A stretch of DNA of 64,000 nt from Kitasatospora phosalacinea (GCF_000717185.1 NZ_JNYE01000044.1:1-64000), one strand, 5' to 3'; counted from the stretch's first letter, positions 7,560-18,323 are shown. The notes: generated by a model not told the origin, from the letters alone. Program-made: numbers and translations.

Positions 7560-8873
7560 TCAGCCGGCGTACCGCTCGGTGGTGATCACCGGCTCGCCGC
7601 GGGAGAGCTGGGTGGCCGACAGCGGCAGGGCGGCGCGGGCCCGGCGGTGGCGCTCGCGGGCGGCGTCCAGCGTTTCGCGGCCGACCACCTCGCCGTCGGT
7701 GATCAGCGGGACGTGCAGCAGGTGCGGCTCCAGCTCGGCGGGGACGGGGCCGGTGCCGACCACCTCGGCCTCGGCGACGCCGTCCCGGTCGGGGCGGCGG
7801 GCGGCCCACTTGCGGCCGCCGACGCTGCTCTTGCCGCCCGCCGAGCGCTTGGCGACCGGGACGAGCTCGCCGCCGGGCACCGACTCGCGGGCGACCAGCT
7901 TGTAGACCATCGCGCAGGTCGGGTGGCCGCTGCCGGTGACCAGGCTGGTGCCGACGCCGTAGCCGTCGACCGGGGCGACGGCGAGCGCGGCGATGGCGTA
8001 CTCGTCCAGGTCCGAGGTGACGATGATCTTCGTGTCGGTGGCGCCGAGCTCGTCGAGCTGGCGGCGCACCCGGTGGGCGAGCAGGGTCAGGTCGCCGGAG
8101 TCGATCCGGACGGCGCCCAGCTGCGGGCCGGCCACCTCGACGGCGGTGCGGACGGCCTCGGCGAGGTCGTAGGTGTCCACCAGCAGGGTGGTGCCGCGGC
8201 CCATCGAGTCGACCTGGGCGGTGAAGGCGTCCTTCTCGCTGTCGTGCAGCAGGGTGAAGGCGTGCGCGGCGGTGCCGGTGGTGGGGATGCCGTAGGTGAA
8301 CCCGGCCTCCAGGTCGGAGGTGGCGGCGAAACCGGCCAGGTAGGCGGCCCGGGCGGCGGCCACCGCGGACTGCTCGTGGGCCCGCCGGGCGCCCATCTCG
8401 ATCACCGGGCGCCCGCCCGCGGCGGCGGTCATCCGGGACGCGGCGGCGGCGATCGCCGAGTCGTGGTTGAGGATCGACAGGATCACCGTCTCCAGGATCA
8501 CCGCCTCGGCGAAGCTGCCCTCGACGGTGAGCAGCGGCGAGCCGGGGAAGTACGCCTCGCCCTCGGGGTAGCCGTGCACGCTGCCGGTGAAGCGGTAGTC
8601 GGCGAGGAAGCGCAGGGTGTCCTCGTCCACCACCCGCTGGTCGGCCAGCCAGTCGAGTTGCGGCGCGGTGAAGCGGAAGTCCTCGATGGCGTCGAGCACC
8701 CGGCCGGTGCCGGCCAGCACGCCGTAGCGGCGGCCGTCGGGCAGGCGGCGGGTGAAGACCTCGAAGACCGAGCGGCGGTGGGCGGCGCCGCTGCGCAGCG
8801 CGGCCTGCAGCATGGTCAGCTCGTAGCGGTCGGTGAGCAGCGCGGAGCTGCGGTGCGCGGTGATGGCGTCCAT
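7560..8873 (-). CDS. pncB: Nicotinate phosphoribosyltransferase
   Basis: A 437-residue cytoplasmic enzyme making nicotinate mononucleotide from nicotinate and PRPP. Visible family features are the N-terminal LLTDRYELTML motif, EMGARRAHE, the RIDSGDL phosphoribosyl site and YGVGTSLVTG. Length is normal. It starts at ATG 8873 and is divergent from clpS across about 170 bases that include an AT-rich island near 8874-8920. The pncB-clpS divergence is also found in M. tuberculosis (pncB1, Rv1330c, beside Rv1331). Confidence 0.95.
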   Translation of the reverse strand: MDAITAHRSSALLTDRYELTMLQAALRSGAAHRRSVFEVFTRRLPDGRRYGVLAGTGRVLDAIEDFRFTAPQLDWLADQRVVDEDTLRFLADYRFTGSVHGYPEGEAYFPGSPLLTVEGSFAEAVILETVILSILNHDSAIAAAASRMTAAAGGRPVIEMGARRAHEQSAVAAARAAYLAGFAATSDLEAGFTYGIPTTGTAAHAFTLLHDSEKDAFTAQVDSMGRGTTLLVDTYDLAEAVRTAVEVAGPQLGAVRIDSGDLTLLAHRVRRQLDELGATDTKIIVTSDLDEYAIAALAVAPVDGYGVGTSLVTGSGHPTCAMVYKLVARESVPGGELVPVAKRSAGGKSSVGGRKWAARRPDRDGVAEAEVVGTGPVPAELEPHLLHVPLITDGEVVGRETLDAARERHRRARAALPLSATQLSRGEPVITTERYAG

Positions 8874-9047
8874 GGGAATAATGCTACTACCACTTAGCGT
8901 CAGTTTGACGATTTCTCTCGCGGGGGGACCCGTGTCGGACCGTGTCGGACCGCGCCGGGCCGTGCCGGGCACCCTGATTCGCTCCTGCGTCCCTCGGATG
9001 GAAGCATGGGACGGGGGGAATCCGAGGTCGACGAGGAGAGACGGACT

Positions 9048-9341
9048 GTGAGTGTCGCGCCGGTGGAGGTCGAGCGCCCCGAGGTGGAGGGGGTTCCGGT
9101 CGCGGAGCCGGACACGCCGTGGGTGACCATCGTCCACAACGACCCGGTCAACCTGATGAGTTACGTCCAGTACGTGTTCCAGAGCTACTTCGGCTACCCG
9201 AAGGACAAGGCGCACGAGCTGATGATGGACGTGCACCACAAGGGCCGGGCCGTGGTCTCCAGCGGCACCCGCGAGGAGATGGAGCGCGACGTGCAGGCGA
9301 TGCACGGCTACGGCCTGTGGGCCACCCTGCAGCACGACTGA
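9048..9341 (+). CDS. clpS: ATP-dependent Clp protease adaptor ClpS
   Basis: A 97-residue adaptor that binds N-degron substrates and delivers them to the ClpC/ClpP machinery in the cytoplasm. The diagnostic [16 protein letters not shown] segment forms the N-degron pocket, followed by [22 protein letters not shown] 9048 was chosen because GGAG lies nine bases upstream; ATG 9006 would only add a charged extension. It begins a same-strand series with the DUF2017 gene 42 bases downstream, a conserved actinobacterial pairing. Confidence 0.93.
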   Translation: MSVAPVEVERPEVEGVPVAEPDTPWVTIVHNDPVNLMSYVQYVFQSYFGYPKDKAHELMMDVHHKGRAVVSSGTREEMERDVQAMHGYGLWATLQHD

Positions 9342-9383
9342 CGGCCCGTCACCCACCATCCACGAGGGACTGATTCCACACAC

Positions 9384-9959
9384 ATGGCCGGTTTGTTCGA
9401 GAGTGCGGGCAACGGCGGCGCGGCGATCGCGCTGGACGAGTTCGAGGCGTCCATCCTGCGCTCGCTGGAAGTGCAGATGCTGGAGCTGATCGGGCCGCCG
9501 CCCGGCGGGGAGAGCGACGACCCGCTGGCCGCGCTGTTCGCCGAGGGCCCGAGCGAGGCCCCCGCGGACCCGGCGCTGCTGCGGCTGTTCCCCGACGCGT
9601 ACGGCGGGCCGGGGGCGCCCGAGGACCCGCAGACGGCCGAGATGGCGTCCGAGTTCCGCCGCTACACCGAGCTGGACCTGCGGGCCCGCAAGCGCGAGGA
9701 CGCGCTGTTCGTGGTCCGCGGGCTGGACGGGCTGGGCGGGGAGGGCGGGGTGCTGGAGGTGAAGCCCGGCGACTTCCCGCACTGGCTGGGCGCCCTGAAC
9801 GACCTGCGGCTGACCCTGGGCAGCCGGCTGGAGGTCACCGAGGAGGACGAGGAGGGCCTGTACCGGCTGCCCGAGTCCGACCCGCGCAAGCCGCTGGTGA
9901 TCGCCTACCTGTGGCTGGGCGCGCTGCAGGAGAGCCTGCTGGAGGCGATGGCGGGCTGA
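9384..9959 (+). CDS. DUF2017 family protein
   Basis: A 191-residue acidic cytoplasmic protein of DUF2017, constantly found next to clpS in actinobacteria (Rv1332 in M. tuberculosis). It opens with a DEFEASILRSLEVQMLELI amphipathic helix and ends in a helical PLVIAYLWLGALQESLLEAM stretch. Function is unknown; the fixed position after clpS suggests a role in regulated proteolysis. It is probably co-transcribed with clpS. Confidence 0.85.
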   Translation: MAGLFESAGNGGAAIALDEFEASILRSLEVQMLELIGPPPGGESDDPLAALFAEGPSEAPADPALLRLFPDAYGGPGAPEDPQTAEMASEFRRYTELDLRARKREDALFVVRGLDGLGGEGGVLEVKPGDFPHWLGALNDLRLTLGSRLEVTEEDEEGLYRLPESDPRKPLVIAYLWLGALQESLLEAMAG

Positions 9960-10119
9960 GCGCCCGCCCGGCCGACCGTTTCGTTCATATGGTCCGATTG
10001 CTCCGGAGGCGCCCGGATGTGAGCCGTTCCGGGGCCTTCGCGTGGTTCACTGCTGCCTCCCCGGGAAGACGGGGCCCGTCGGCCGCCCGGCCGGCGCGGA
10101 CCGGGAGGCGAGGCGGCGG

Positions 10120-11553
10120 ATGACGCAGCAGGTGACGGACGAGACGGCCGGGCCGGTCCCCGGGGAGGAGGAGGGCTACCAGCGCGGCCTGGGCAGTCGG
10201 CAGATCCAGATGATCGCGATCGGCGGCGCGATCGGCACCGGCCTGTTCCTCGGCGCGGGCACCGCCATCTCCAAGGCCGGTCCCAGCCTGGTCCTCAGCT
10301 ACGCGGTGGCCGGCGTGGTGATCTTCGTGATCATGCGGGCGCTCGGCGAACTGCTCACCTACCGCCCGGTGGCCGGGAGCTTCGCCGAGTACGCCCGCGA
10401 GTTCCTCGGCCCGTTCGCCGGGTTCGCCACCGGCTGGACGTACTGGCTGTTCTGGGTGGTCACCGGCATGGCCGAGACCACCGCCGCCGCCGTCTACGTC
10501 CGCTTCTGGGCGCCCGGCGTCCCGCAGTGGACCACCGCGCTGGCCTTCCTGCTGCTGCTGTACGCGGCCAACCTGATCTCGGTGAAGCTGTTCGGCGAGA
10601 TCGAGTTCTGGTTCTCCATGGTCAAGGTCACCGCGATCCTCGGGATGATCCTGATCGGCGTCGGCGTGCTCACCCTCGGCTTCTCGGACGCCGGGGACAC
10701 CGCCTCGGTCGCCAACCTGTGGCAGGACGGCGGCTTCTTCCCCGAGGGCGTCGGCGCCACCGTGATGACCCTGCAGATCGTCATGTTCGCCTACGTCGGC
10801 GTGGAACTGGTCGGCGTCACCGCGGGCGAGAGCGAGGACCCGGAGAGGACCCTGCCGCGGGCGATCAACACCCTGCCGCTGCGGATCGCGCTGTTCTACG
10901 TCGGCGCGCTGGTGGTCATCCTGTCGCTGGTGCCGTGGAGCGAGTTCCAGCCCGGCGTCAGCCCGTTCGTCGCCGCCTTCGGCAAGGTCGGCATCCCGGC
11001 GGCGGCCGGGATCGTCAACTTCGTGGTGCTCACCGCCGCGCTCTCCTCCTGCAACTCCGGGATGTACTCCACCGGCCGGATGCTGCGCGACCTGGCCCTG
11101 CGCGGACAGGCCCCCGGGCGGCTCACCCGGCTCAACGCCCGCCGCACCCCCGCCACCGCGATCACCGTCTCCTGCCTGCTGATGGGCGCCGGGGTGGTGC
11201 TCAACTACTGCGTCCCGGAACGGGCCTTCCAGTACATCACCTCGGTCGCCACCGTCTGCGGCCTGTGGACCTGGGGCGCCATCCTGGCCAGCCAGATCCG
11301 CTACCGCGCCGCCTGGACGTCCGGGCGGCTGCCCGCCCCCGGCTTCCGCGCCCCCGGCGGCAACTGGAGCCGCGCCCTCGCCCTGGCCTTCCTCGCCCTG
11401 GTCGCCGTCCTGATCGGCGTCGACCCCGACACCCGGATCTCGCTGTACGTCTTCCCCGGCTGGGCCCTGTTCCTGGTGGTCGGCTACGCGGTGCTGCGCC
11501 GCCGCGACCGGGCCGCCGCGCACCCCGACGGCCGCCCGGCCGGGGGCGGCTGA
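10120..11553 (+). CDS. Amino acid permease (APC superfamily, AnsP/CycA-like)
   Basis: A 477-residue inner membrane transporter with about 12 hydrophobic segments. The first has the family motif IGGAIGTGLFLGAG, and the conserved ESEDPERTLPRAI loop follows mid-protein. This resembles the amino-acid transporter family that includes asparagine, D-serine/alanine/glycine and GABA permeases; the exact substrate is not readable. ATG 10120 is preceded by GGGAGGCGAGG. It stands between DUF2017 and mec, 160 bases after the former, and has its own leader region. Confidence 0.88.
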   Translation: MTQQVTDETAGPVPGEEEGYQRGLGSRQIQMIAIGGAIGTGLFLGAGTAISKAGPSLVLSYAVAGVVIFVIMRALGELLTYRPVAGSFAEYAREFLGPFAGFATGWTYWLFWVVTGMAETTAAAVYVRFWAPGVPQWTTALAFLLLLYAANLISVKLFGEIEFWFSMVKVTAILGMILIGVGVLTLGFSDAGDTASVANLWQDGGFFPEGVGATVMTLQIVMFAYVGVELVGVTAGESEDPERTLPRAINTLPLRIALFYVGALVVILSLVPWSEFQPGVSPFVAAFGKVGIPAAAGIVNFVVLTAALSSCNSGMYSTGRMLRDLALRGQAPGRLTRLNARRTPATAITVSCLLMGAGVVLNYCVPERAFQYITSVATVCGLWTWGAILASQIRYRAAWTSGRLPAPGFRAPGGNWSRALALAFLALVAVLIGVDPDTRISLYVFPGWALFLVVGYAVLRRRDRAAAHPDGRPAGGG

Positions 11554-11573
11554 CGCCTCGCTATCCTGGCCGC

Positions 11574-12005
11574 ATGCTGACCATCACCCGAGAACTGCGC
11601 GACCGGATCGTCGCCCACGCCCGCGCCGACCACCCGGACGAAGCGTGCGGCGTGGTCGCCGGACCGGCCGGCACCGGGCGTCCCGAGCGGTTCGTCCCGA
11701 TGCTCAACGCGGCCCGCTCGCCCACCTTCTACGAGTTCGACTCCGGCGACCTGCTCAAGCTCTACCGCGAGATGGACGACCGCGACGAGGAGCCGGTGGT
11801 GGTCTACCACTCGCACACCGCCACCGAGGCCTACCCCTCCCGCACCGACGTGAGCTACGCCTCCGAGCCGTTCGCCCACTACGTGCTGGTCTCCACCGCC
11901 GAGGGCACCGGCGAGGAGGACCCCTACCAGTTCCGCTCGTTCCGCATCGTGGACGGCGTGATCACGGAGGAAGACGTCGAGGTGGTCGAGGCGTACGCCG
12001 CCTGA
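11574..12005 (+). CDS. mec: JAMM metalloprotease, CysO-cysteine peptidase Mec
   Basis: A 143-residue MPN/JAMM zinc peptidase. In M. tuberculosis the homologue Rv1334 releases cysteine from the CysO-cysteine adduct. The zinc motif is complete: Glu23 in DEACGVV, then HSHTATEAYPSRTD at 79-92 (HxH, seven residues, SxxD). It lies just before the leader peptide, cysO and cysM but is separated from them by a strong T-tailed terminator at 12023, so it seems a separate transcript here. It may also trim the CysO C-terminal Met-Lys. Confidence 0.92.
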   Translation: MLTITRELRDRIVAHARADHPDEACGVVAGPAGTGRPERFVPMLNAARSPTFYEFDSGDLLKLYREMDDRDEEPVVVYHSHTATEAYPSRTDVSYASEPFAHYVLVSTAEGTGEEDPYQFRSFRIVDGVITEEDVEVVEAYAA

Positions 12006-12022
12006 CCCCCGCCCGCCCGGCG

Positions 12023-12068
12023 ACGGGCCGGTCCGACCTGCGCCCCGCGCTGCGGACCGGCCCGTTTT
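12023..12068 (+). terminator. Intrinsic terminator after mec
   Basis: ACGGGCCGGTCCG (12023-12035) pairs perfectly with CGGACCGGCCCGT (12053-12065), a 13-bp stem, followed by TTTTCT. The T-run makes this the most classical intrinsic terminator in the window and separates mec from the cysO-cysM unit. Confidence 0.88.
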
Positions 12069-12110
12069 CTCATGCCTCGGAACGCCGCGGACCGGATGCC
12101 GAGACAAGCA

Positions 12111-12140
12111 TGTCAAAGCGGGGTCGGGAATCTATACGAT
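12111..12140 (+). promoter_or_regulatory. Promoter of the cysteine leader/cysO-cysM unit
   Basis: TGTCAA (12111-12116), 18-base spacer, TACGAT (12135-12140), which fits the actinobacterial TAnnnT -10. Transcription would start at about 12147, the A of the leader peptide ATG, so the leader mRNA is probably leaderless. Confidence 0.5.
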
Positions 12141-12146
12141 GAGTCC

Positions 12147-13626
<1,480 letters not shown>

Positions 13627-13641
13627 ACCGACGGCGGCACC

Positions 13642-13674
13642 ACGGCGCGGCACCCCGTCCGGGGGCCGCGCCGT
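13642..13674 (+). terminator. Terminator after cysM
   Basis: ACGGCGCGGC pairs with GCCGCGCCGT, with an inner CCCC/GGGG extension and a GTCC loop. It ends the leader-cysO-cysM unit. There is no T-run. Confidence 0.75.
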
Positions 13675-13840
13675 CCGCTTGTCCGATCATCGATCCGCTG
13701 TGACAACGCAGCATTTGTCCGTTCCGGGTGACTGGTTCGTCACGGAACCGCCACCGCGCCGGTCACGCCCCGGCCGCCGCGGACCACCCCGCCAGGCTGG
13801 CGGCGCACCACTGGTTCGCCGTCTCCTGGAGGTGGGCGCG

Positions 13841-14029
13841 ATGCCCGGCCGAGAGCTCTGGTCCTACGTCGAGATCGGCCTGCACATCAACGTGCAGACC
13901 GAGACCGTGCGCAACTACAAGCGGCACGGACTGCTGCCCGAGCCCGACCGGGTGGACACCGCGGGCCACCCCCGCTGGTACCCGGAGACCATCCGCGCCT
14001 GGGCGCTGGCCCGCCCCGGCCGCCGTTAG
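13841..14029 (+). CDS. Mini helix-turn-helix DNA-binding protein
   Basis: A 62-residue protein made almost entirely of one MerR/excisionase-like winged HTH: INVQTETVRNYKRHGLLPEP followed by HPRWYPETIRAWAL. GGAGGT seven bases before ATG 13841 makes this start far better than the in-frame TTG at 13679. It sits between cysM and the MBL gene, where M. tuberculosis has a rhomboid protein and murI. Its target and ligand are unknown; it is too short to have a MerR effector domain. Confidence 0.7.
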   Translation: MPGRELWSYVEIGLHINVQTETVRNYKRHGLLPEPDRVDTAGHPRWYPETIRAWALARPGRR

Positions 14030-14220
14030 CACACCCTTCGAACGCCCCCGCCCCGTCCTGGTGATTCCGCCCACAGCCCGGCACGGGAGAGGGGGCAAAG
14101 TGCCGCCCGGCCCTTACTCTCGACAGTCAAAGCACCGACGGAGTCGAAGAACCCCGCCCCGCCCGACCGGCGGTGCGGACGTCCGCGGACGATGGCCCGG
14201 CGGGGCGGGAAGGGCTCGGC

Positions 14221-14973
14221 ATGAAACTGACCGTGGTGGGGTGCTCGGGGAGCTTCCCGTCCGTGGACTCCCCGTGCTCCAGCTACCTGGTGGAGCACGA
14301 CGGCTACCGCCTGGTCGTCGACCTGGGCAACGGCGCGCTCGGCGCCCTGCAGAAGTACACCGGCCTGTACGAGGTGGACGCCGTCCTGATCAGCCACCTG
14401 CACGCCGACCACTGCGTCGACCTGTGCGCCTACTGGGTGGCCCGCAACTACCGGGTCGAGGGCTGCCCCGACCCGCTGCCCGTGCACGGGCCGAGCGGCA
14501 CCGCCGGACGCCTCGCCCGGGCCTACGACATGCCGGAGAAGCCCGGCATGACCGAGGTCTTCGACTTCCGCGACCTCAGCGACGGCGCCCGGCTGGAGCT
14601 CGGCCCGTTCACCGTCACCGCCGTCCGGGTCAACCACCTGGACTGCGAGGCGTACGGCTTCCGGATCGAGGCGGGCGGCCGCAGCCTGGTCTACTCCGGG
14701 GACACCGGCGTCTGCCCCGGCCTGGTCGAACTCGCCCGCGGCACCGACCTGTTCCTGTGCGAGGCGGCCTACACGGACGGCAAGGAGACCTTCGACTCCA
14801 TCCACCTCAACGGCACCCAGGCCGGCGAGCACGCCGCCGCCGCCGGCGCCGCCCGGCTGGTCCTCACCCACGTCCCGCCGTGGACCGACGCCGAGCGCAA
14901 CCGCACGGACGCCGCCGCGGTCTTCGCCGGACCGGTCGAACTCGCCCGCGCCGGGGCCGTCTACGAGCTGTGA
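14221..14973 (+). CDS. MBL-fold phosphodiesterase (Rv1339 type)
   Basis: A 250-residue metallo-beta-lactamase-fold hydrolase related to RNase Z and class II cyclic-nucleotide phosphodiesterases. The dimetal motif is SHLHADH (His59, His61, Asp63, His64), with a further YSGDTG Asp and LTHVPP His. The position after cysM and before rph parallels Rv1339 of M. tuberculosis, reported as an atypical cAMP phosphodiesterase. GGGAAGG precedes ATG 14221. Its 3' end overlaps the convergent aminotransferase gene by 13 bases. Confidence 0.88.
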   Translation: MKLTVVGCSGSFPSVDSPCSSYLVEHDGYRLVVDLGNGALGALQKYTGLYEVDAVLISHLHADHCVDLCAYWVARNYRVEGCPDPLPVHGPSGTAGRLARAYDMPEKPGMTEVFDFRDLSDGARLELGPFTVTAVRVNHLDCEAYGFRIEAGGRSLVYSGDTGVCPGLVELARGTDLFLCEAAYTDGKETFDSIHLNGTQAGEHAAAAGAARLVLTHVPPWTDAERNRTDAAAVFAGPVELARAGAVYEL

Positions 14974-15878
14974 ACCGGCGTCAGCCAGTGCCGGTACCGG
15001 GCGTCGGCGCCACTCACCGCGGCCCGGTACGCCTCGGCCAGGCGCTTGGTCAACTCACCCTCGGCGGAGGGTAGTTCGCGGTTGTCCAGGGAGGCCACCG
15101 GGACCACCCCGGCCGCCGTCCCGGAGACGAACAGCTCGTCGGCCGCGTACAGGTCCGAGCGCAGCAGGCTCTCCACCCGGACTTCCACGCCCAGCTCCCG
15201 GGCCAGCGTCAGCAGGGTGTCCTGGGTGATGCCCTCCAGGGCGCCCGCACTGGCCGGGGTGGTGCGCAGCACGCCGCCGCGGACCGCGAACACGTTCTCC
15301 GAACTGCACTCGCTGACCGTGCCGTCCGGCGCCAACAGCAGCGCCTCGTCGAAGCCCGCGTCGGTCGCCTCCCGCCGGGCCAGCGCCGAGTTGAGGTACG
15401 GGCCGGTGGCCTTCGCCGCCGGGGGGACGGAGTTGGGGTCGGTGCGCCGCCAGCTGCTGGTCATCAGCCGCAGCCCGCGGCCCGCCTCCAGGTAGGCCGG
15501 CCACTCCCAGGAGGCGATCGACACGCTGGTGGGGGAGTTGCGCATGTCCAGCCCCATCGAGCCGTAGCCCAGGAACGCCAGGTGCCGCAGGTAGCAGGAG
15601 CGGTGGCCGTTGGCCGCCACCAGCGCCACCGTCGCCGCCGCCAACTCCTCCCGGCTGTACGGGAGTTCGATACGCAGCATCCGGGCGCTGCGCTCCAGCC
15701 GGGCCAGGTGCTCGTCCAGCCGGAACACCGCGGGCCCGTCCGCGGTCTCGAACACCCGGGTGCCCTCCAGTACCCCGGTGCCGTAGTGCAGCGCGTGCGT
15801 CAGCACGTGGACGCGGGCCTCCTGCCAGGGCACCAGCGCGCCGTCGAACCAGATCACGGAAGACTCGGGAATCGCCAT
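14961..15878 (-). CDS. ilvE: Branched-chain amino-acid aminotransferase (class IV PLP)
   Basis: A 305-residue fold-type IV PLP aminotransferase, most likely transferring amino groups to and from Leu/Ile/Val keto acids. Lys156 in AAKATGPYLNS is the PLP lysine, and SECSSENVF is the class IV signature. The N-terminal LEGTRVFET is typical of IlvE. A D-amino-acid transaminase is a less likely alternative. ATG 15878 has AGGA eight bases upstream. The last 13 bases overlap the MBL gene tail to tail, so the final Val-His-Ser-Ser is encoded antisense to its stop region. Confidence 0.85.
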   Translation of the reverse strand: MAIPESSVIWFDGALVPWQEARVHVLTHALHYGTGVLEGTRVFETADGPAVFRLDEHLARLERSARMLRIELPYSREELAAATVALVAANGHRSCYLRHLAFLGYGSMGLDMRNSPTSVSIASWEWPAYLEAGRGLRLMTSSWRRTDPNSVPPAAKATGPYLNSALARREATDAGFDEALLLAPDGTVSECSSENVFAVRGGVLRTTPASAGALEGITQDTLLTLARELGVEVRVESLLRSDLYAADELFVSGTAAGVVPVASLDNRELPSAEGELTKRLAEAYRAAVSGADARYRHWLTPVHSS

Positions 15879-16082
15879 GCCGACCATCCTGGAGACCCCG
15901 GGCCGCCCGGCGAAGGCCCCCGGCCGCGCCGGATCAGGCCATGGCCGCCACCGGAGCCCCCGTCTCGGATGCCGGACGCCCGCTGTCCCGGCCGCGCCCC
16001 TCGCGCGCCGCCCGCCCGTCCGCCGTCTCGCATGCTGAAAACCGCGGTCCGTCCGCCGACCGCGGCCCTAGGCTCCCGGAGG

Positions 16083-17030
16083 GTGGAGACCAGCACCGCC
16101 CTGTACGCCCGCCTGCTCGCTGAACCCGGCCTGCCGCTGGACTCCCTGCGCGAGGAACTCGGCTGCCCGGAAGGGGAGTTCGAGCAGGCGCTGGGCGAAC
16201 TGCGCGGCCTCGGGCTGCTCCGGCAGACCTCCGCCACCGGCAGCGGGGTCACCGCCGTCTCGATCGACACCGCGGTGCGCCGCCTGCTCGCCGACTCCGA
16301 CCGCCGCTTCACCGCACTGCTCGGCGAGGCCCGCCGCACCCGCGAGCAGGTCGAGCACCTGCACGCCCGCTACCTGCCGCTGCAGACCGGCACCGCCCAC
16401 GAACTCGTCCGCGGCGCCGACCGGGTCGCCGCCCTGCTGGAGGACGCCGCCCGCGGCGCCCGCACCGAGGCGCTGTCGCTGCGCCCCGGCCAGGACCAGT
16501 CCGAGAGCGGCCTGGCCGGGAAGCTCGCCCGCGAGCGGATCGCGCTGGCCCACGGGGTGGTGCTGCGCACCATCTACCCCGCCGCCGCGCTGCACCAGGG
16601 CCCGGTGCTGGCCCACGTCCAGGCGCTGACCGCGGCCGGCGCGCACATCCGGGTCGCGCACACCCTGCCGCTGTGGCTGATCGTGGTCGACGCGGGCCTG
16701 GCCGTGCTGCCCGCGCCGGGGGAGCCGCCGGGCAGCGCGGCCGTGGTGGTCCGCGACCCGGCGGTGGTCGGCGTGGTCCGCGAGCTGTTCGAGCACTTCT
16801 GGGCGGCCAGCTGGATCCCGCCGGAGCTGCTCGGCCGCACCACCCCCGACGACCGCCACCGCGAGGTGCTGCGCCTGCTCGCGGCCGGGCTCACCGACCA
16901 GGCGATCGGCCGCAAGCTGGAGGTCTCCGACCGCACGGTGCGCCGCCTGGTCGCCGACCTGACCACCGCGCTGGGCGCCCAGTCGCGCTTCCAGGCGGGC
17001 GTGCACGCGGCCCGGCTGGGCTGGATCTAG
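16083..17030 (+). CDS. LuxR-type HTH transcriptional regulator
   Basis: A protein of about 315 residues with an N-terminal winged-helix-like part (LRELRGLGLL-type), a middle sensor region containing GTAHELVRGADR and an IRVAHTLPLWLIVVD strand, and a C-terminal LuxR HTH (LAAGLTDQAIGRKLEVSDRT). This TrmB-like/LuxR fusion is a frequent Streptomyces regulator class often tied to secondary metabolism. GTG 16083 has GGAGG too close; ATG 16032 would add 17 residues. It converges on nagE2 with a 12-base gap. Confidence 0.8.
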   Translation: METSTALYARLLAEPGLPLDSLREELGCPEGEFEQALGELRGLGLLRQTSATGSGVTAVSIDTAVRRLLADSDRRFTALLGEARRTREQVEHLHARYLPLQTGTAHELVRGADRVAALLEDAARGARTEALSLRPGQDQSESGLAGKLARERIALAHGVVLRTIYPAAALHQGPVLAHVQALTAAGAHIRVAHTLPLWLIVVDAGLAVLPAPGEPPGSAAVVVRDPAVVGVVRELFEHFWAASWIPPELLGRTTPDDRHREVLRLLAAGLTDQAIGRKLEVSDRTVRRLVADLTTALGAQSRFQAGVHAARLGWI

Positions 17031-17042
17031 CGCCGCCGGGGA

Positions 17043-18296
17043 CTACCCGTCCTCGAGGCCGTCGTCCTCCTCGCGGCCCGGGGTCCTCAGGTCGAAGCGC
17101 AGGATGACGAAGCGGAAGAGCGTGTAGTAGACCACGGCGAAGCACAGGCCGATCGGGAGGATCAGCCAGGGCTCGGTGGCCAGGTTCCAGTTCAGGACGT
17201 AGTCGATGACGCCCGCGGAGAAGGTGAAGCCGTGGTGCACGCCCAGCGCCCAGGTGAGGGCCATGGACAGGCCGGTGAGCACGGCGTGCAGGGCGTACAG
17301 GACGGGGGCGATGAACAGGAAGGCGAACTCGATCGGCTCGGTGATGCCGGTGACGAAGGAGGTCAGGGCGAGCGAGAACATCATGCCGAGGACGGCGCGG
17401 CGGCGTTCCGGGCGGGCGCAGTGGGCGATGGCGAGGGCGGCGGCGGGCAGGCCGAACATCATGATCGGGAAGAAGCCGGACATGAACTGGCCGGCTGCGA
17501 GGTCGTGCTGGAAGAACCGGGTCTGGTCGCCGTGGAACTCCTGGCCGCCGGCCCGGTACGTCCCGGCCTGCTGCCAGAAGAAGGTGTTGGCGAACTGGTG
17601 CAGGCCGAACGGCAGCAGGCCCCGGTTGATCAGGCCGAACAGGCCGGAGCCGAGCGCGCCGAGGCCGATCGTCCAGCTGCTGAAGCGGTCGACGACGCTG
17701 CCGATCGGGCCCCAGCACAGGCCGAAGAAGACGCCCAGGGCGGTGCCGACGAAGGCCATCACGATCGGGACCAGCCGCCGCCCGTTGAAGAAGCCGAGCC
17801 AGTCGACCAGCCGGGTGCGGTGCAGCCGCTGCCACAGGACCGCGGAGAGCAGGCCGACCACCACGCCGCCGAGCACGCCGGGGTCCTGGTAGGTGGCCGC
17901 GACGTCCGGGCCGGGCAGTTCCTGGTAGGCGGTCTTCGGGAAGGCGGTGAGGACCTGGTGGTAGGTGAGGAAGCCGACCAGGGCGGCGAGCGCGGTGGAG
18001 CCGTCGGACTTCTTGGCGTAGCCGATGGCGATGCCGATGCAGAACAGCAGCGGCATCCAGTCGAAGACGGCGTGGCCGGAGGCGGAGAAGACCTCGGCGA
18101 CCCTGGTCCAGCCCAGGCCCTGGTCGCCGAAGACGTCCTCCTTGCCGAGCCGCAGCAGGATGCCCGCGGCGGGCAGCACGGCGATCGGCAGCTGGAGGCT
18201 GCGGCCGATCTTCTGGAGGGACGCGAAGACCCGGGAGCGCAGCTCCCGGCCGCCGGACGCCGCCGCGGGCCGGGAGTTCTGCGCGGACGTACTCAT
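17043..18296 (-). CDS. nagE2: PTS EIIC, N-acetylglucosamine-type permease (NagE2)
   Basis: A 417-residue membrane component of the glucose-superfamily PTS that imports and phosphorylates GlcNAc. It has about ten hydrophobic segments, the LPAAGILLRLG N-terminal motif and the FVTGITEPIEF substrate signature. It is EIIC only: no EIIB or EIIA domain is fused, so it depends on NagF (20227) and an EIIA elsewhere. The order nagE2-nagE1-nagF-rph matches the S. coelicolor arrangement. A perfect DasR-type box is 28 bases upstream of the ATG. Confidence 0.93.
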   Translation of the reverse strand: MSTSAQNSRPAAASGGRELRSRVFASLQKIGRSLQLPIAVLPAAGILLRLGKEDVFGDQGLGWTRVAEVFSASGHAVFDWMPLLFCIGIAIGYAKKSDGSTALAALVGFLTYHQVLTAFPKTAYQELPGPDVAATYQDPGVLGGVVVGLLSAVLWQRLHRTRLVDWLGFFNGRRLVPIVMAFVGTALGVFFGLCWGPIGSVVDRFSSWTIGLGALGSGLFGLINRGLLPFGLHQFANTFFWQQAGTYRAGGQEFHGDQTRFFQHDLAAGQFMSGFFPIMMFGLPAAALAIAHCARPERRRAVLGMMFSLALTSFVTGITEPIEFAFLFIAPVLYALHAVLTGLSMALTWALGVHHGFTFSAGVIDYVLNWNLATEPWLILPIGLCFAVVYYTLFRFVILRFDLRTPGREEDDGLEDG

Positions 18297-18323
18297 AGCG
18301 GTGGTTCCTCACGGCAGCGCGGT

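Noticed and set aside
9006..9048. Upstream start ATG 9006 for ClpS
   Set aside because: GTG 9048 has GGAG nine bases upstream, and the extra residues are not part of the ClpS fold.
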